This document shows positions 18,425 to 27,600 of a DNA stretch of 38,866 nt, one piece after another. Made by a program: the position numbers and the translations under genes. Positions within the stretch are counted from its first letter, which is position 1, and each line of letters begins with the position of its first letter. The stretch is from NCBI RefSeq assembly GCF_001467895.1, contig NZ_LNYO01000011.1, positions 1-38,866 on the forward strand. Direction: 5' to 3'. Under the pieces are notes generated by a model that did no database searches, was not told the DNA's origin, and was given only the letters and a program-made list of their open reading frames with translations. This DNA comes from Legionella nautarum (GTDB taxonomy: Bacteria; Pseudomonadota; Gammaproteobacteria; Legionellales; Legionellaceae).

Positions 18425-19027
18425 ATGAGTCATGGAATTATTCATAGTATTAAATTCTCCACCAAATTAACTGAGGTATTGACGCAAGAATTTGGTTCTC
18501 GGGTTGAAGAGTTAGCAGAAGCAATCTTTCCTCAGTCAGAACGGGAGCAATGGCTGAATTGCAAGCCAGAAGAGCTAATAAACACCTACATAAAAAACAT
18601 GCAATTCACTGTTAATTTATTGACACAATTATCACAGGCTCATGGAGAAAAAGTTGCTGAAATAACAAGCCAATTAATGGCTCAAGAAGAACAGACACGT
18701 TGGTGCAATGCGGCAAAAGAGATTAACGATCATTCTATAGAAAATTTTATTCGCATTGTCTGGGAACCTTTAGCAGCCTTGGGATTTAAATTCAGCGTTG
18801 AAAAACGTGACGGGGGAATGCAATTACACTGCACAAGTTGCCCTATCCACGATTTATCAAAAATGATAGGTGGCGCAAAGTGGCTGGCTATTTTGGAGTG
18901 CAATAAAGATTTACACAATGTTAAAGGATTTAATCCTAATATTGGATTTAAAAGAACAAAAACACTGATGAATGGCGATAGTCATTGCGATCATTTTTAT
19001 TACTCGCTTACAGAGCAAGGTGAATAA
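18425..19027 (+). CDS. L-2-amino-thiazoline-4-carboxylate hydrolase-like Cys-rich protein
   Basis: A 200-residue soluble protein. The C-terminal half carries spaced conserved-looking cysteines and acids: C136 and C139 (CTSCP), C159 with D162, N170-P171, and C188 in a GDSHCDHFYY motif. This resembles the ATC-hydrolase family (and the related DUF6125 type), whose name-giving member opens a thiazoline ring to give cysteine. The N-terminal half (about 1-100) is helical and rich in Glu/Gln. The assignment is from motif memory and tentative; a redox, hydrolytic or carrier role is equally possible. The ATG follows GAGAGGA. The gene sits 11 bp after the reductase-ending PKS and 2 bp before the M20 peptidase, so it is translated with the operon and probably modifies the intermediate or product. 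Confidence 0.6.
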   Translation: MSHGIIHSIKFSTKLTEVLTQEFGSRVEELAEAIFPQSEREQWLNCKPEELINTYIKNMQFTVNLLTQLSQAHGEKVAEITSQLMAQEEQTRWCNAAKEINDHSIENFIRIVWEPLAALGFKFSVEKRDGGMQLHCTSCPIHDLSKMIGGAKWLAILECNKDLHNVKGFNPNIGFKRTKTLMNGDSHCDHFYYSLTEQGE

Positions 19028-19029
19028 GA

Positions 19030-20517
19030 ATGGCATTTTGGTATCTATTAATTGGATTAGTTGCAGCAGGGCTTGGGTTAATAATCAGTCGGGCTTTGTT
19101 CTGCAAACCAGCGAAAGCTCTGATTTTTGAATCGGTTAATTTAAAAATTGAAGAGGATTCGGCAATTGAACATCTTTGTCGAGTTATTCAATTTGAAACT
19201 ATTTCAGAGCAACCCCTGGTTAACGCTAATCCTGAGGCCTTTAAAGCCCTGCATACTTACCTGTTTTCCACGTATCCAGATCTATTTAAACAAGTAGAGC
19301 TTAAATCCTTTGGGGAATTTGCTCTCTTACTTAAATGGCAAGGAGAAGACTCGTCAATGGAACCCATGCTATTAATTGCGCATCAGGATGTGGTTCCAGT
19401 ACCTATTAGCGAATCTGATCAATGGTCATTTCCACCTTTTTCAGGCCAGGTAGACGATGGATATATCTACGGCCGAGGTGCGCTGGATATGAAATCGAGC
19501 TTAGTCGCCATTCTGGAAGCACTAAACCATTTGATGCAAGATGGTTTTAAACCGCAACGATCTATCTATATTTATCTGGGAGATGATGAAGAAGTTGGTG
19601 GACCTACAGCTAAAAAAGCAGCGGAATGGTTAGAGGCAGAAAAGGTTAGCTTGAGTTATATCATTGATGAAGGTGGCGCCATTCTCGAAAAACTGATTCC
19701 TAAATTTGAACTCCCTTTATGTCTAATTGGTATAGGCCAAAAAGGGCAACTTAATATTGAATTATCAGTTAAGGGTGATAGCGGCCATTCGGCCAAACCA
19801 CCCAAGCATACTCCAATTGATATTTTGGGAGGAGCTATCGCGAAAATAAAAGAGCAGGAAATGCCAATTCAAAAGGATTCTCTGGTTTTTCCCTTATTTC
19901 AAAAAATGGCACCCTACTTACCCTTTACACAAAAATTAATTATAGCCAATTTATGGCTATTCAAACCTTTACTTGCAGCTAAACTAACAGCAAATCCGCT
20001 AATGAATGCCATGATGCGTACTACTGCTGCGCCAACTATTTTTCAAGCGGGAATAAAGCAGAATATACTGCCTGAGATTGCAACAGCGATTATCAACTAT
20101 CGTTTATACCCGGGAACAACAAGTGATGAAGTTCTCAAACATCTGCAAATGGTATTGCAGAATTTGCCTGTGAAAATCAAAGTTCTTGATAATTTTAATG
20201 GGCCAGTTCTTGCTGATCCAAAGGCCTATGGTTTTGACATAATTTGTAAAACGGCCTGCCAAATCTCAAAAGCTCCTTTATTATCAGCACCTGTTCTTAC
20301 TATAGGAGGTACTGATGGACGACATTTTAAAGCCTTGACGGATAATGCCTATCAGTTCCTTTTTATTCGCGGCACGATGGAAGATTTTAAAGGCTATCAT
20401 GGAATTAATGAGCGTATTTCAGTCAGTAATTATCTGAATAGTATTCGATTCTATATTCAATTGATTAAAAACTCACAAAATCATCAGGAATTTAAAGAAT
20501 GCCCCCGACCTTATTAA
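19030..20517 (+). CDS. Membrane-anchored M20 peptidase, PM20D1-like N-acyl-amino-acid hydrolase
   Basis: A 495-residue protein. Residues 3-25 form a hydrophobic N-terminal helix that probably anchors or exports the enzyme. The M20 di-metal site is complete: AHQD (H118, D120), GRGALDMK (D153), GDDEEVGG (catalytic E187 and metal-binding E188), DEGG (D213) and YHGINER (H457). The lid-domain motif SGHSAKPPKHT is also present. Length, N-terminal anchor and motif wording resemble the PM20D1/Gly-X carboxypeptidase branch, whose animal member hydrolyses and condenses N-fatty-acyl amino acids. In an operon starting with a fatty-acyl-AMP ligase and a serine module, the obvious substrate is an N-acyl-Ser bond. 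It may deacylate the product during or after export, or act as a shunt hydrolase. It overlaps the thioesterase gene by 19 bp. Confidence 0.88.
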   Translation: MAFWYLLIGLVAAGLGLIISRALFCKPAKALIFESVNLKIEEDSAIEHLCRVIQFETISEQPLVNANPEAFKALHTYLFSTYPDLFKQVELKSFGEFALLLKWQGEDSSMEPMLLIAHQDVVPVPISESDQWSFPPFSGQVDDGYIYGRGALDMKSSLVAILEALNHLMQDGFKPQRSIYIYLGDDEEVGGPTAKKAAEWLEAEKVSLSYIIDEGGAILEKLIPKFELPLCLIGIGQKGQLNIELSVKGDSGHSAKPPKHTPIDILGGAIAKIKEQEMPIQKDSLVFPLFQKMAPYLPFTQKLIIANLWLFKPLLAAKLTANPLMNAMMRTTAAPTIFQAGIKQNILPEIATAIINYRLYPGTTSDEVLKHLQMVLQNLPVKIKVLDNFNGPVLADPKAYGFDIICKTACQISKAPLLSAPVLTIGGTDGRHFKALTDNAYQFLFIRGTMEDFKGYHGINERISVSNYLNSIRFYIQLIKNSQNHQEFKECPRPY

Positions 20518-21287
20518 CCAATTTTACTGAGCAATTTGGTGTAAACGCTCAGACAGACAATTCGGTAATTTTTGTAATGGTTCATGGGGCTGACGGCAGT
20601 ATTGCTTCTTTTTATGAATTGTCGAGATTGCTTAAAATCCCAATTGTGGGCGTGAGTTATGTCGCTTCTGTAGCAGGATCTTGCCAGTCAATTGAGGAAT
20701 TTGCCTTTGCTTATTTGAACCATTTATCGCAGCAATATCCACAGACAACCTTTATTCCTGCTGGACATTCTTTTGGTGGTTTAGTGGCCTATGAAATGGC
20801 AGCGATGCTTGCCCTCCGAAACAAAAAAGAAGTACCTGCATTCTTGCTTGATCCAAATTTACCTTTGGCTATGCAAAATTATCAGGCTGAACGTTTGCTT
20901 GAACTTCGTGTATTGGCGAGCTCCATTTTTCCACAATCCTTGATTGAACATCACCAGGTTTATCAATCCGAGGAAAGTACTTTGCTGAAATTGCTATATC
21001 GATGTTTAAAGCCCCATCGTCTCGAAGAAATTTTGGAGACCAGAAAACACTGTCTTCGTGCCTTAAGTCGCTATGCCTTAAAGGATCATCCCGCGGTTGT
21101 TGGGCACATGATTCATGCGAGTGAAAGGCTTTCTTATGATTTCACTGATCAGGATACGAAGGTTATAACGACGGGGAAACATGTAGGTGGTAACCATTTC
21201 ACTATGCTGAATGTTCCTCATGTTGAGGATATCGCCTCCCATATAAATTTAAAGTTAGGACATTATTATGAGTGCAGAAGTTTATGA
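20499..21287 (+). CDS. Alpha/beta-hydrolase thioesterase (stand-alone, type II-like)
   Basis: A 262-residue protein of the FAS/NRPS thioesterase family. The nucleophile is GHSFGG (S91), the acid D118 (LLDPN) and the base H233 (GGNHFTML). The oxyanion side is MVHGADGS near residue 30. In such operons free-standing thioesterases clear mis-primed carrier domains or hydrolyse the final thioester. Both large PKS proteins here already end in reductases, so an editing role is more likely than release, but it might also release from the stand-alone carrier encoded next. Its start overlaps the M20 gene by 19 bp and its end overlaps the A-PCP gene by 20 bp, indicating translational coupling of three genes. 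Confidence 0.88.
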   Translation: MPPTLLTNFTEQFGVNAQTDNSVIFVMVHGADGSIASFYELSRLLKIPIVGVSYVASVAGSCQSIEEFAFAYLNHLSQQYPQTTFIPAGHSFGGLVAYEMAAMLALRNKKEVPAFLLDPNLPLAMQNYQAERLLELRVLASSIFPQSLIEHHQVYQSEESTLLKLLYRCLKPHRLEEILETRKHCLRALSRYALKDHPAVVGHMIHASERLSYDFTDQDTKVITTGKHVGGNHFTMLNVPHVEDIASHINLKLGHYYECRSL

Positions 21288-23094
21288 AGGTAAGTTACCC
21301 CATCAATTATTTGAAGAACAGGTTCTCAAAACTGGAGCAAATCGAGCAGTTTTCAGTGAAAACAGTTCCTTAAGTTATGAGGCCTTAAATAAAAAGGCAA
21401 ATCAGTTGGCACGCTTTTTAAGCGAGAAATTAAAAATTGTAAAAGGGGATAGCGTTGGAGTTTGTTGTTCCCATGATCCTGAACGTGTATTAGCGTTGAT
21501 GGCGATTGCTAAAGCTGGGGCGATTTATGTTCCTATCGATCCCTTTTATCCGGCGGATCTAATCAATTATATGACTGATAAAATTGATGCAAAAGTGATT
21601 TTAATGAACCGAGATGAACTTTTAATCAAAGAAGAAGAATTAAAAGCTAACCTAGTAAATTTGAATTCAATTGATCTCACAAAATATGCTGACTCTAATC
21701 TTTCTTTAAGCATAAAACCCCGCGATCCAATGTATATTATCTTTACATCTGGTTCTACAGGACGACCCAAAGCAGTAGCAGTATCTCATGAGGCAGCCCA
21801 CAATCATTTTGCCTGGATAATGGATTATACCTCATTTTCAGACAAAGACATTTGGATGCAGACTATCAATCCTTCCTTTGATCCCTCAATGCATGAGTTA
21901 ATGGCCCCTCTTATGGTGGGCGGCTCTATAGGTTTAATTGGCGGCACTAAAAAATTGGACAGCCGTGAAATTATAGATGCTATTATCCGCCATCAAGCCA
22001 CGCATATAACCACTGTACCAACTATGCTAACTCTTTTGGTTAATACGCCCAATTTTTCTTCCTGCGAATCATTAAAAGAGGTTTGTGTTGGCGGGGAGGT
22101 TTTTAGGCCAGCACTTGCGGAAAAAGCCCTAGCTCAATTGCCTAAGACTACTTTTCATAATGTTTATGGTCCGACGGAAGCAACGATTATGGCCAGTGGC
22201 TGGAAAATTGAAACACCGCAAAATAGAGAGGCCTTACCTATTGGCCCGGCCATTTATAATATGAGATTTTATATAAAAACGGATGATGGAGAAATCCGGC
22301 CGCTTAGCCCGCATCTGGAGGGTGAATTATGTATAAGCGGCGTTTCTTTGGCCAATGGTTATGTGAATGATGAAGAGCAAACCAAAGAAAAATTTGTATC
22401 CAATCCCCTCGAGCCTAATCCTAAGTCTATTTATTCACTTTTATATTTTTCTGGTGATCGTTGCCGGGTGGATGCTGAAGAAAATATCTATTGCCTGGGT
22501 CGTCTTGATGATCAGGTTAAGATCAATGGACAGCGAGTTGAATTAGCCGAAATAGAATATCAATTTTCAACACTCCCCCAAATCCATGATGTTGGCGCAT
22601 TGCTCATTGAAGGGGATTTATTTATCGCTTTAGTGCCCACAAAGACACCCACGCAGGAAGAGAATTGGTTGTCTGAGGTTCGCAAGGAGATGGAAAAAAA
22701 ATTGCCCCAGCATATGTTGCCAAAGCGCATGAGAATCTTAGACACCATTCCAAGACAAGCGGTCAGTGCCAAAGCAGATAGAAAAAAACTCATGGAAATT
22801 CTGGCATTAGAAACCAAGCCCGTCCCTAGCAAAAAATCCTTTGTACATAAGGAAAGAGTTTCAGTGGAAGAACTGGTGACTAAAATGGTTTCCGAGGTTA
22901 GATCGGACTGTATGTATGCTGAGCGCGATGCCAGCTTCGCTGACCTTGGTTTTGATTCAGTCGATTTACAGATGTTGACCCTGTCTTTGTCAAAACGCTT
23001 CGACCTTGAAATTCGTACAGAAGAATTATATGAATATTACACCATTGAAAAGTTGACAAAATATATTGAAAACCAGGTCGCCTGTATTGCCTGA
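21268..23094 (+). CDS. Stand-alone adenylation-carrier didomain (A-PCP)
   Basis: A 608-residue protein. Residues 1-510 are an amino-acid adenylation domain with core motif FTSGSTGRPK near 158, NVYGPTEAT, the FSGDRCR equivalent of the TGD motif, and an A10 lysine in SAKADRKK. The C-terminal carrier domain (about 525-605) has the phosphopantetheine Ser in GFDSVD (S564). There is no condensation domain. My by-eye pocket code is DPHTVVVIMK, which matches no substrate I remember; D235 is kept, so an alpha-amino acid is likely. Free A-PCP didomains usually present an aminoacyl thioester to a tailoring enzyme or hand it to another line. The flavin amine oxidase starts 11 bp downstream and is the likely partner, while the second PKS line lacks a loading module and could take its starter from here. 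Confidence 0.88.
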   Translation: MSAEVYEGKLPHQLFEEQVLKTGANRAVFSENSSLSYEALNKKANQLARFLSEKLKIVKGDSVGVCCSHDPERVLALMAIAKAGAIYVPIDPFYPADLINYMTDKIDAKVILMNRDELLIKEEELKANLVNLNSIDLTKYADSNLSLSIKPRDPMYIIFTSGSTGRPKAVAVSHEAAHNHFAWIMDYTSFSDKDIWMQTINPSFDPSMHELMAPLMVGGSIGLIGGTKKLDSREIIDAIIRHQATHITTVPTMLTLLVNTPNFSSCESLKEVCVGGEVFRPALAEKALAQLPKTTFHNVYGPTEATIMASGWKIETPQNREALPIGPAIYNMRFYIKTDDGEIRPLSPHLEGELCISGVSLANGYVNDEEQTKEKFVSNPLEPNPKSIYSLLYFSGDRCRVDAEENIYCLGRLDDQVKINGQRVELAEIEYQFSTLPQIHDVGALLIEGDLFIALVPTKTPTQEENWLSEVRKEMEKKLPQHMLPKRMRILDTIPRQAVSAKADRKKLMEILALETKPVPSKKSFVHKERVSVEELVTKMVSEVRSDCMYAERDASFADLGFDSVDLQMLTLSLSKRFDLEIRTEELYEYYTIEKLTKYIENQVACIA

Positions 23095-23105
23095 GTGGAG
23101 AGAAA

Positions 23106-24599
23106 ATGATTAAAAAAATTGATATTGCGGTTATCGGTGGCGGAGTATCCGGTCTATATAGTGCTTATCGTCTTAAAAAATTATTGCCAGAAAAAACCAT
23201 AGCGGTCTTTGAGTTACTGCCCTTTTTAGGAGGGCGAATTCAGACAGGATCCTTTACTGAGGGTTTATTTCAACCAGCTTATGGTGCGTTGAGAATAGAG
23301 CCTGAGTATCAAAAACAAATGCATCGTTTTATTCAGGACTTACAGATTCCGGTAAAACAGATTGAACAAGGTGAGGCCAGCACACCCTCGGTTCCTAATC
23401 TTGATGCCCTTACTGCTGAAGAAAGAAACCTTATTTTAGAAAATCCCGAAAGGGGAGCAGATATTTTACTGCTTGAATTGGGAATACAAAAAATACTGGG
23501 CGAGCAATGGAATCTGAAAACTGATGATCTGACTAATCCAGGTCGCGATGCCGAGCTTGAAATATTGCGACAAACAGCCTGCTATAAAAAGAAACCGCTA
23601 TATCAGCAAGGGGCCTGGAATGTATTTGCTGATGTTCTTTCGTATGAAGCAATCGAATTTTTCCGTGAAAAGGGTGCTTATTACAATATGAAAAATGATA
23701 ATCAATCGTCCATCGATTGGATCATTTTTCTTTTAACCTTCCGACTCTTGAAGCAACCGTCATACATACCCGTAGGAGGTATGATTCAACTAATTAATCA
23801 TATTGAAAAAGAACTTTGCAAATTAGAGGTGGGAATCCATCTCAATCGCCAATTGCAAGCAATAAACGAACGGGATAAGAAAACCCTTTGTTTAAAATTG
23901 GAAGACAGGCAAACAGGAACAATTGAAGAATTATTATGTGAGCATGTGATTTTGGCACTCCCTCAGTATCCTTTGAAACAATTAACTTCTTACCTGCCTT
24001 CCACAATCAATATTCTGCTTGACAGTGTTTCGCCAATTCCCATTATCTGGGCGACTGCAACTATGAAAAATCCACCTTGGGAGCTTGATGCACCACCAAC
24101 GGGGGGGGAAGGAGCGCCGATCAGAACTGCTCATCTGGAATGGAAACAAAACAAGGGAGAGGCTTACGGTTTGGCCATGCTTTATTGCGACGGTCCTTGG
24201 CATCAATATTGGCGTCCTTACGTGGAAGATAAGGTCGATGATTTTGAAGGTTATCAGTATCTTCCCCAAATCAACCAAAATGCATCATTGAAATATGAAA
24301 TTGAAAAAGCGATAAAGCAACATTTTAATCTGCCTTCGATGCCTGAGGTGGAAGAGTGGGGAATACGCGATTGGGGTCGCCCCCCTTTTGGGGCCGCGGT
24401 GCATTTTTGGAAACCGAATGCCCAATCCACTCTAATCATGCAAACCCTAAAGGCATTTGCTTTACAGGAAAATGGTCAATATAAAAACGTACATATTTGT
24501 GGAGAAGCCTACTCGCAATACCAAGGCTTTTTTGAAGGGGCAATTCAATCTGCAGATTTTGCAATTTCAGCGATTGTGCAATCCTTTCTTGCTAAATAA
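23106..24599 (+). CDS. FAD-dependent amine oxidase
   Basis: A 497-residue flavoprotein. The N-terminal dinucleotide motif is IAVIGGGVSGLYSAYRL (glycines 11-16), followed by the GGRIQTG element near residue 43. The C-terminal flavin-contacting segment HICGEAYSQYQGFFEGAIQSA lies near 465-485. This is the amine oxidase/L-amino-acid oxidase fold, which oxidises C-N bonds to imines. Members act on free amino acids (VioA, StaO) or on amide-containing polyketides (LkcE of lankacidin, which forms an iminium used for ring closure). Its place between the A-PCP didomain and the second PKS line suggests oxidation of a carrier-bound aminoacyl group or of a late intermediate carrying a free amine. The ATG has GTGGAGAG upstream. 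There is no signal peptide. Confidence 0.88.
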   Translation: MIKKIDIAVIGGGVSGLYSAYRLKKLLPEKTIAVFELLPFLGGRIQTGSFTEGLFQPAYGALRIEPEYQKQMHRFIQDLQIPVKQIEQGEASTPSVPNLDALTAEERNLILENPERGADILLLELGIQKILGEQWNLKTDDLTNPGRDAELEILRQTACYKKKPLYQQGAWNVFADVLSYEAIEFFREKGAYYNMKNDNQSSIDWIIFLLTFRLLKQPSYIPVGGMIQLINHIEKELCKLEVGIHLNRQLQAINERDKKTLCLKLEDRQTGTIEELLCEHVILALPQYPLKQLTSYLPSTINILLDSVSPIPIIWATATMKNPPWELDAPPTGGEGAPIRTAHLEWKQNKGEAYGLAMLYCDGPWHQYWRPYVEDKVDDFEGYQYLPQINQNASLKYEIEKAIKQHFNLPSMPEVEEWGIRDWGRPPFGAAVHFWKPNAQSTLIMQTLKAFALQENGQYKNVHICGEAYSQYQGFFEGAIQSADFAISAIVQSFLAK

Positions 24600-24636
24600 G
24601 TTAAGTCTAGTTTGCAATTTTTAAGAGGTAACTAAA

Positions 24637-27600
24637 TTGAAGCAGCATTCACCTATTTCAATTATTGGCATGGCCTGTGAGTTTGCAGGCCAGGCTGATT
24701 CATTGGCTAATTTCTATAAGGTAATCCTAGAAGGAGTGGATGCAACTTCAGATATCTCTGAAGGACGTTGGAATGTTGATTTAGACAGTCTTCCGCAATC
24801 GATTAGGCATGGTGGTTTTTTAAAAAGAAATCCTTGGAGTTTTGATGCGCAGTTTTTTGCAATTTCTCCTAAAGAGGCTGCACATATGGATCCGCAACAT
24901 CGAATTTTGCTGGAACAAACGTATCATGCTCTTGAAGATACAAACCTTGATCTGGATACCATTAAGGGCAGCAATTGTGGTGTATTCATTGGTTTAGGAA
25001 CCCAGGATTACTCACGCATCATGCACAATTCGGGGCAGTTTAGTGGTTTACATAGTAAAGGCTCGCTTGGCAGCATGGCTGCGGGGCGAATTGCCTATCA
25101 TTTTGATTTAATTGGCCCCAATTTTGTAGTAGATACCGCTTGCTCTTCTTCATTAGTCGCTCTGGATCAAGCGGTTAAAGCTTTACAGGATCATCGCTGT
25201 GATTTAGCTATCGTCGGTGGGGTAACTCTTATTTTGACGACTGACTACAATACAGATTTAGCCAGTGCAAATTTATTGGCTAAGGATGGACGCTGCAAAC
25301 CTTTCAGCAAAGGGGCAGATGGCTTTGCACGCGGTGAAGGGGTAGGGGTCATTATTTTACAAAGACGTCAGGAAGCGCTCAGGGATAAACGGAGAATTTA
25401 TGCCAATATTTTAGGCTCAGCTATCAATTCTGATGGAAAAACTAATGGTATTACCGCACCCTCTAAAGAATCGCAAAAACGTGTTATTCAAGACGCATTA
25501 AAAGACGCTCAAATATCTGCTCAAGAAGTAAACTTTATTGAAACGCACGGAACAGGCACTGATCTAGGAGATAAAATTGAATTTGCAGCCCTAATTGAAA
25601 TTTATCAAGGCAGGGAAGAGCCCTTGTATATTGGTTCTGTAAAAGGAAATATTGCTCATTGTGAAGCCGCAGCAGGAATTGCCGGAGTAATTAAAACCAG
25701 TCTATGTATTTATCATGATCTTATTCCCCCTCACACTGCGGCAAATTTTTTAAATCCGGACTTAAGGGTTGCTTCGTTGAAGGCGCAATTTCCGGCACAG
25801 GTACTTCCCAAGAGAAATATTGTTGGCACTGTTAGTTCCTTTGGAATGAGTGGCGCAAATGCAGAGGTAGTTTTAGCGGATGAACCGACAAAGAATGCAG
25901 CCGCTTCAGCGGATTGTCCACAGGTCTATCCCTATCTCCTATTGTCGGCAAAATCCGCGGAGTCTTTGCATAAATTGGGTTCTGAATATCGCCTTCTTCT
26001 GGAACATTGTGAGGAGGAGGCATTTAACAAATGTTTATCTCAAGCCAATTTGCGAAATAATTGTTCAGGTTACCGGAAGCTAGTTTATGGTCAAGACAAG
26101 ACGGCTTTGTTAAAGCAATTAGATAAAATTGATTTAACAGCGCTTAAAAAAAGAATGGTCAAGGGAAAAACAAAGTTTGCCTTTATGTTTACCGGTCAGG
26201 GTGCTGTATTCAAAGAGATGACACGAGTCCTTTACGATAGAATTCCACTTTATCGCAATATTCTTAACGATTACGCGGCCAAAATGGATGACGTCATCCA
26301 TTTACCGCACAAAATCATAAGCTATATTTTTAATGATGAATTTTCACTAAGCCTGGATGATCCACAAACGGCACAATTGAGTTTATTTCTAATCGAATTT
26401 TCTCTTGCGCGTTTGTTAAATCTACTTGGCATAACGCCTGATTTTGTAGTGGGTCACAGCCTTGGAGAATATGCAGCTGCCTGTAGTGCAGGAATTTTGT
26501 CTTTTGAACAGGCAGTGCAAATGGTCAATCTCAGAAGTCAAGCAATTAAAGAAGAACCGGGGCTTCAAGATGGATTAATGTTACAAATTTACGCAACTAA
26601 TGAGCTAGTCCAAAAGTTATTAGCGGAGCTCAGATTAAAAAATCCACTGTTAGCCTTGTGGATTTCAGTCAATAATGCACCAGAAATACAAGTTGTATCA
26701 GGTAACAAGGAATCGGTTTTACAATTGACGGATCTTTTGAAACAAAAAGGGATTCCTTATCTCAAATTAAATACAAGCCATGCTTTTCATACTCCCTGTC
26801 TTGAATTGGCAGCTACCAATTTCAAAGATCGTGCGCTAGCTTCGGCTATGAGTTTTACTTTAAAAAATTCTATAACCTCTTTTATCTCTACCGCGGAACC
26901 TCACCGAGATGATAACCAAAATCAAGCGTTCGCATCCATTGATTATTGGGCAGCCCAAATTGTGAAACCAGTGCGTTTTGTAGATGCAATCGAAAGCTGT
27001 TATGAATTAGGAGTTAGGTCCTTCATTGAAATTGGTCCGGATAGTATATTGACTAATCTTGCACGTCAGTGCCTTAAAAATAAAGAGTCCAGCGCTGAAC
27101 TGGAATTTATAGCAATGAATAGCAAAAATAAAAACAATCTCGATTCATTGTTTAGTGTCCTGAATTATTTCTATAGTACTCATCGTTTGGATGGTTCAAA
27201 GCTCGGGCTTTTGGATGATAAACAGAGAGTTTTTTCTTCCTTTTTTTTGCCTGTTTACCCTTTTGCAAGGGTGGAATTATTACCTGATTATTTAAAAAAT
27301 TCGCGGGTGCCGGCAGTAATTGAAAAAAATAACTCTAAAAAAATAAGATTGGAGCCAACTCATTTGGAGTTCCAAATCAACCTCGATCTATCCCAAATTG
27401 AGCACGCTTATATTGCCCAACATGTTATCCATGAAATGTGTATTTTGCCAGGTTCTTATTATATTGCTACCAGTATTCAGTTGCTGGAAACATTTAAAGA
27501 AAGCTATTTGGCTAACCAGCCGCAGACTATTATCGAACTGGATAATTTGCTCATTATGCATCCAGTGATTATCTCACAGAGCGGACAAGAAAGTCTGAAA

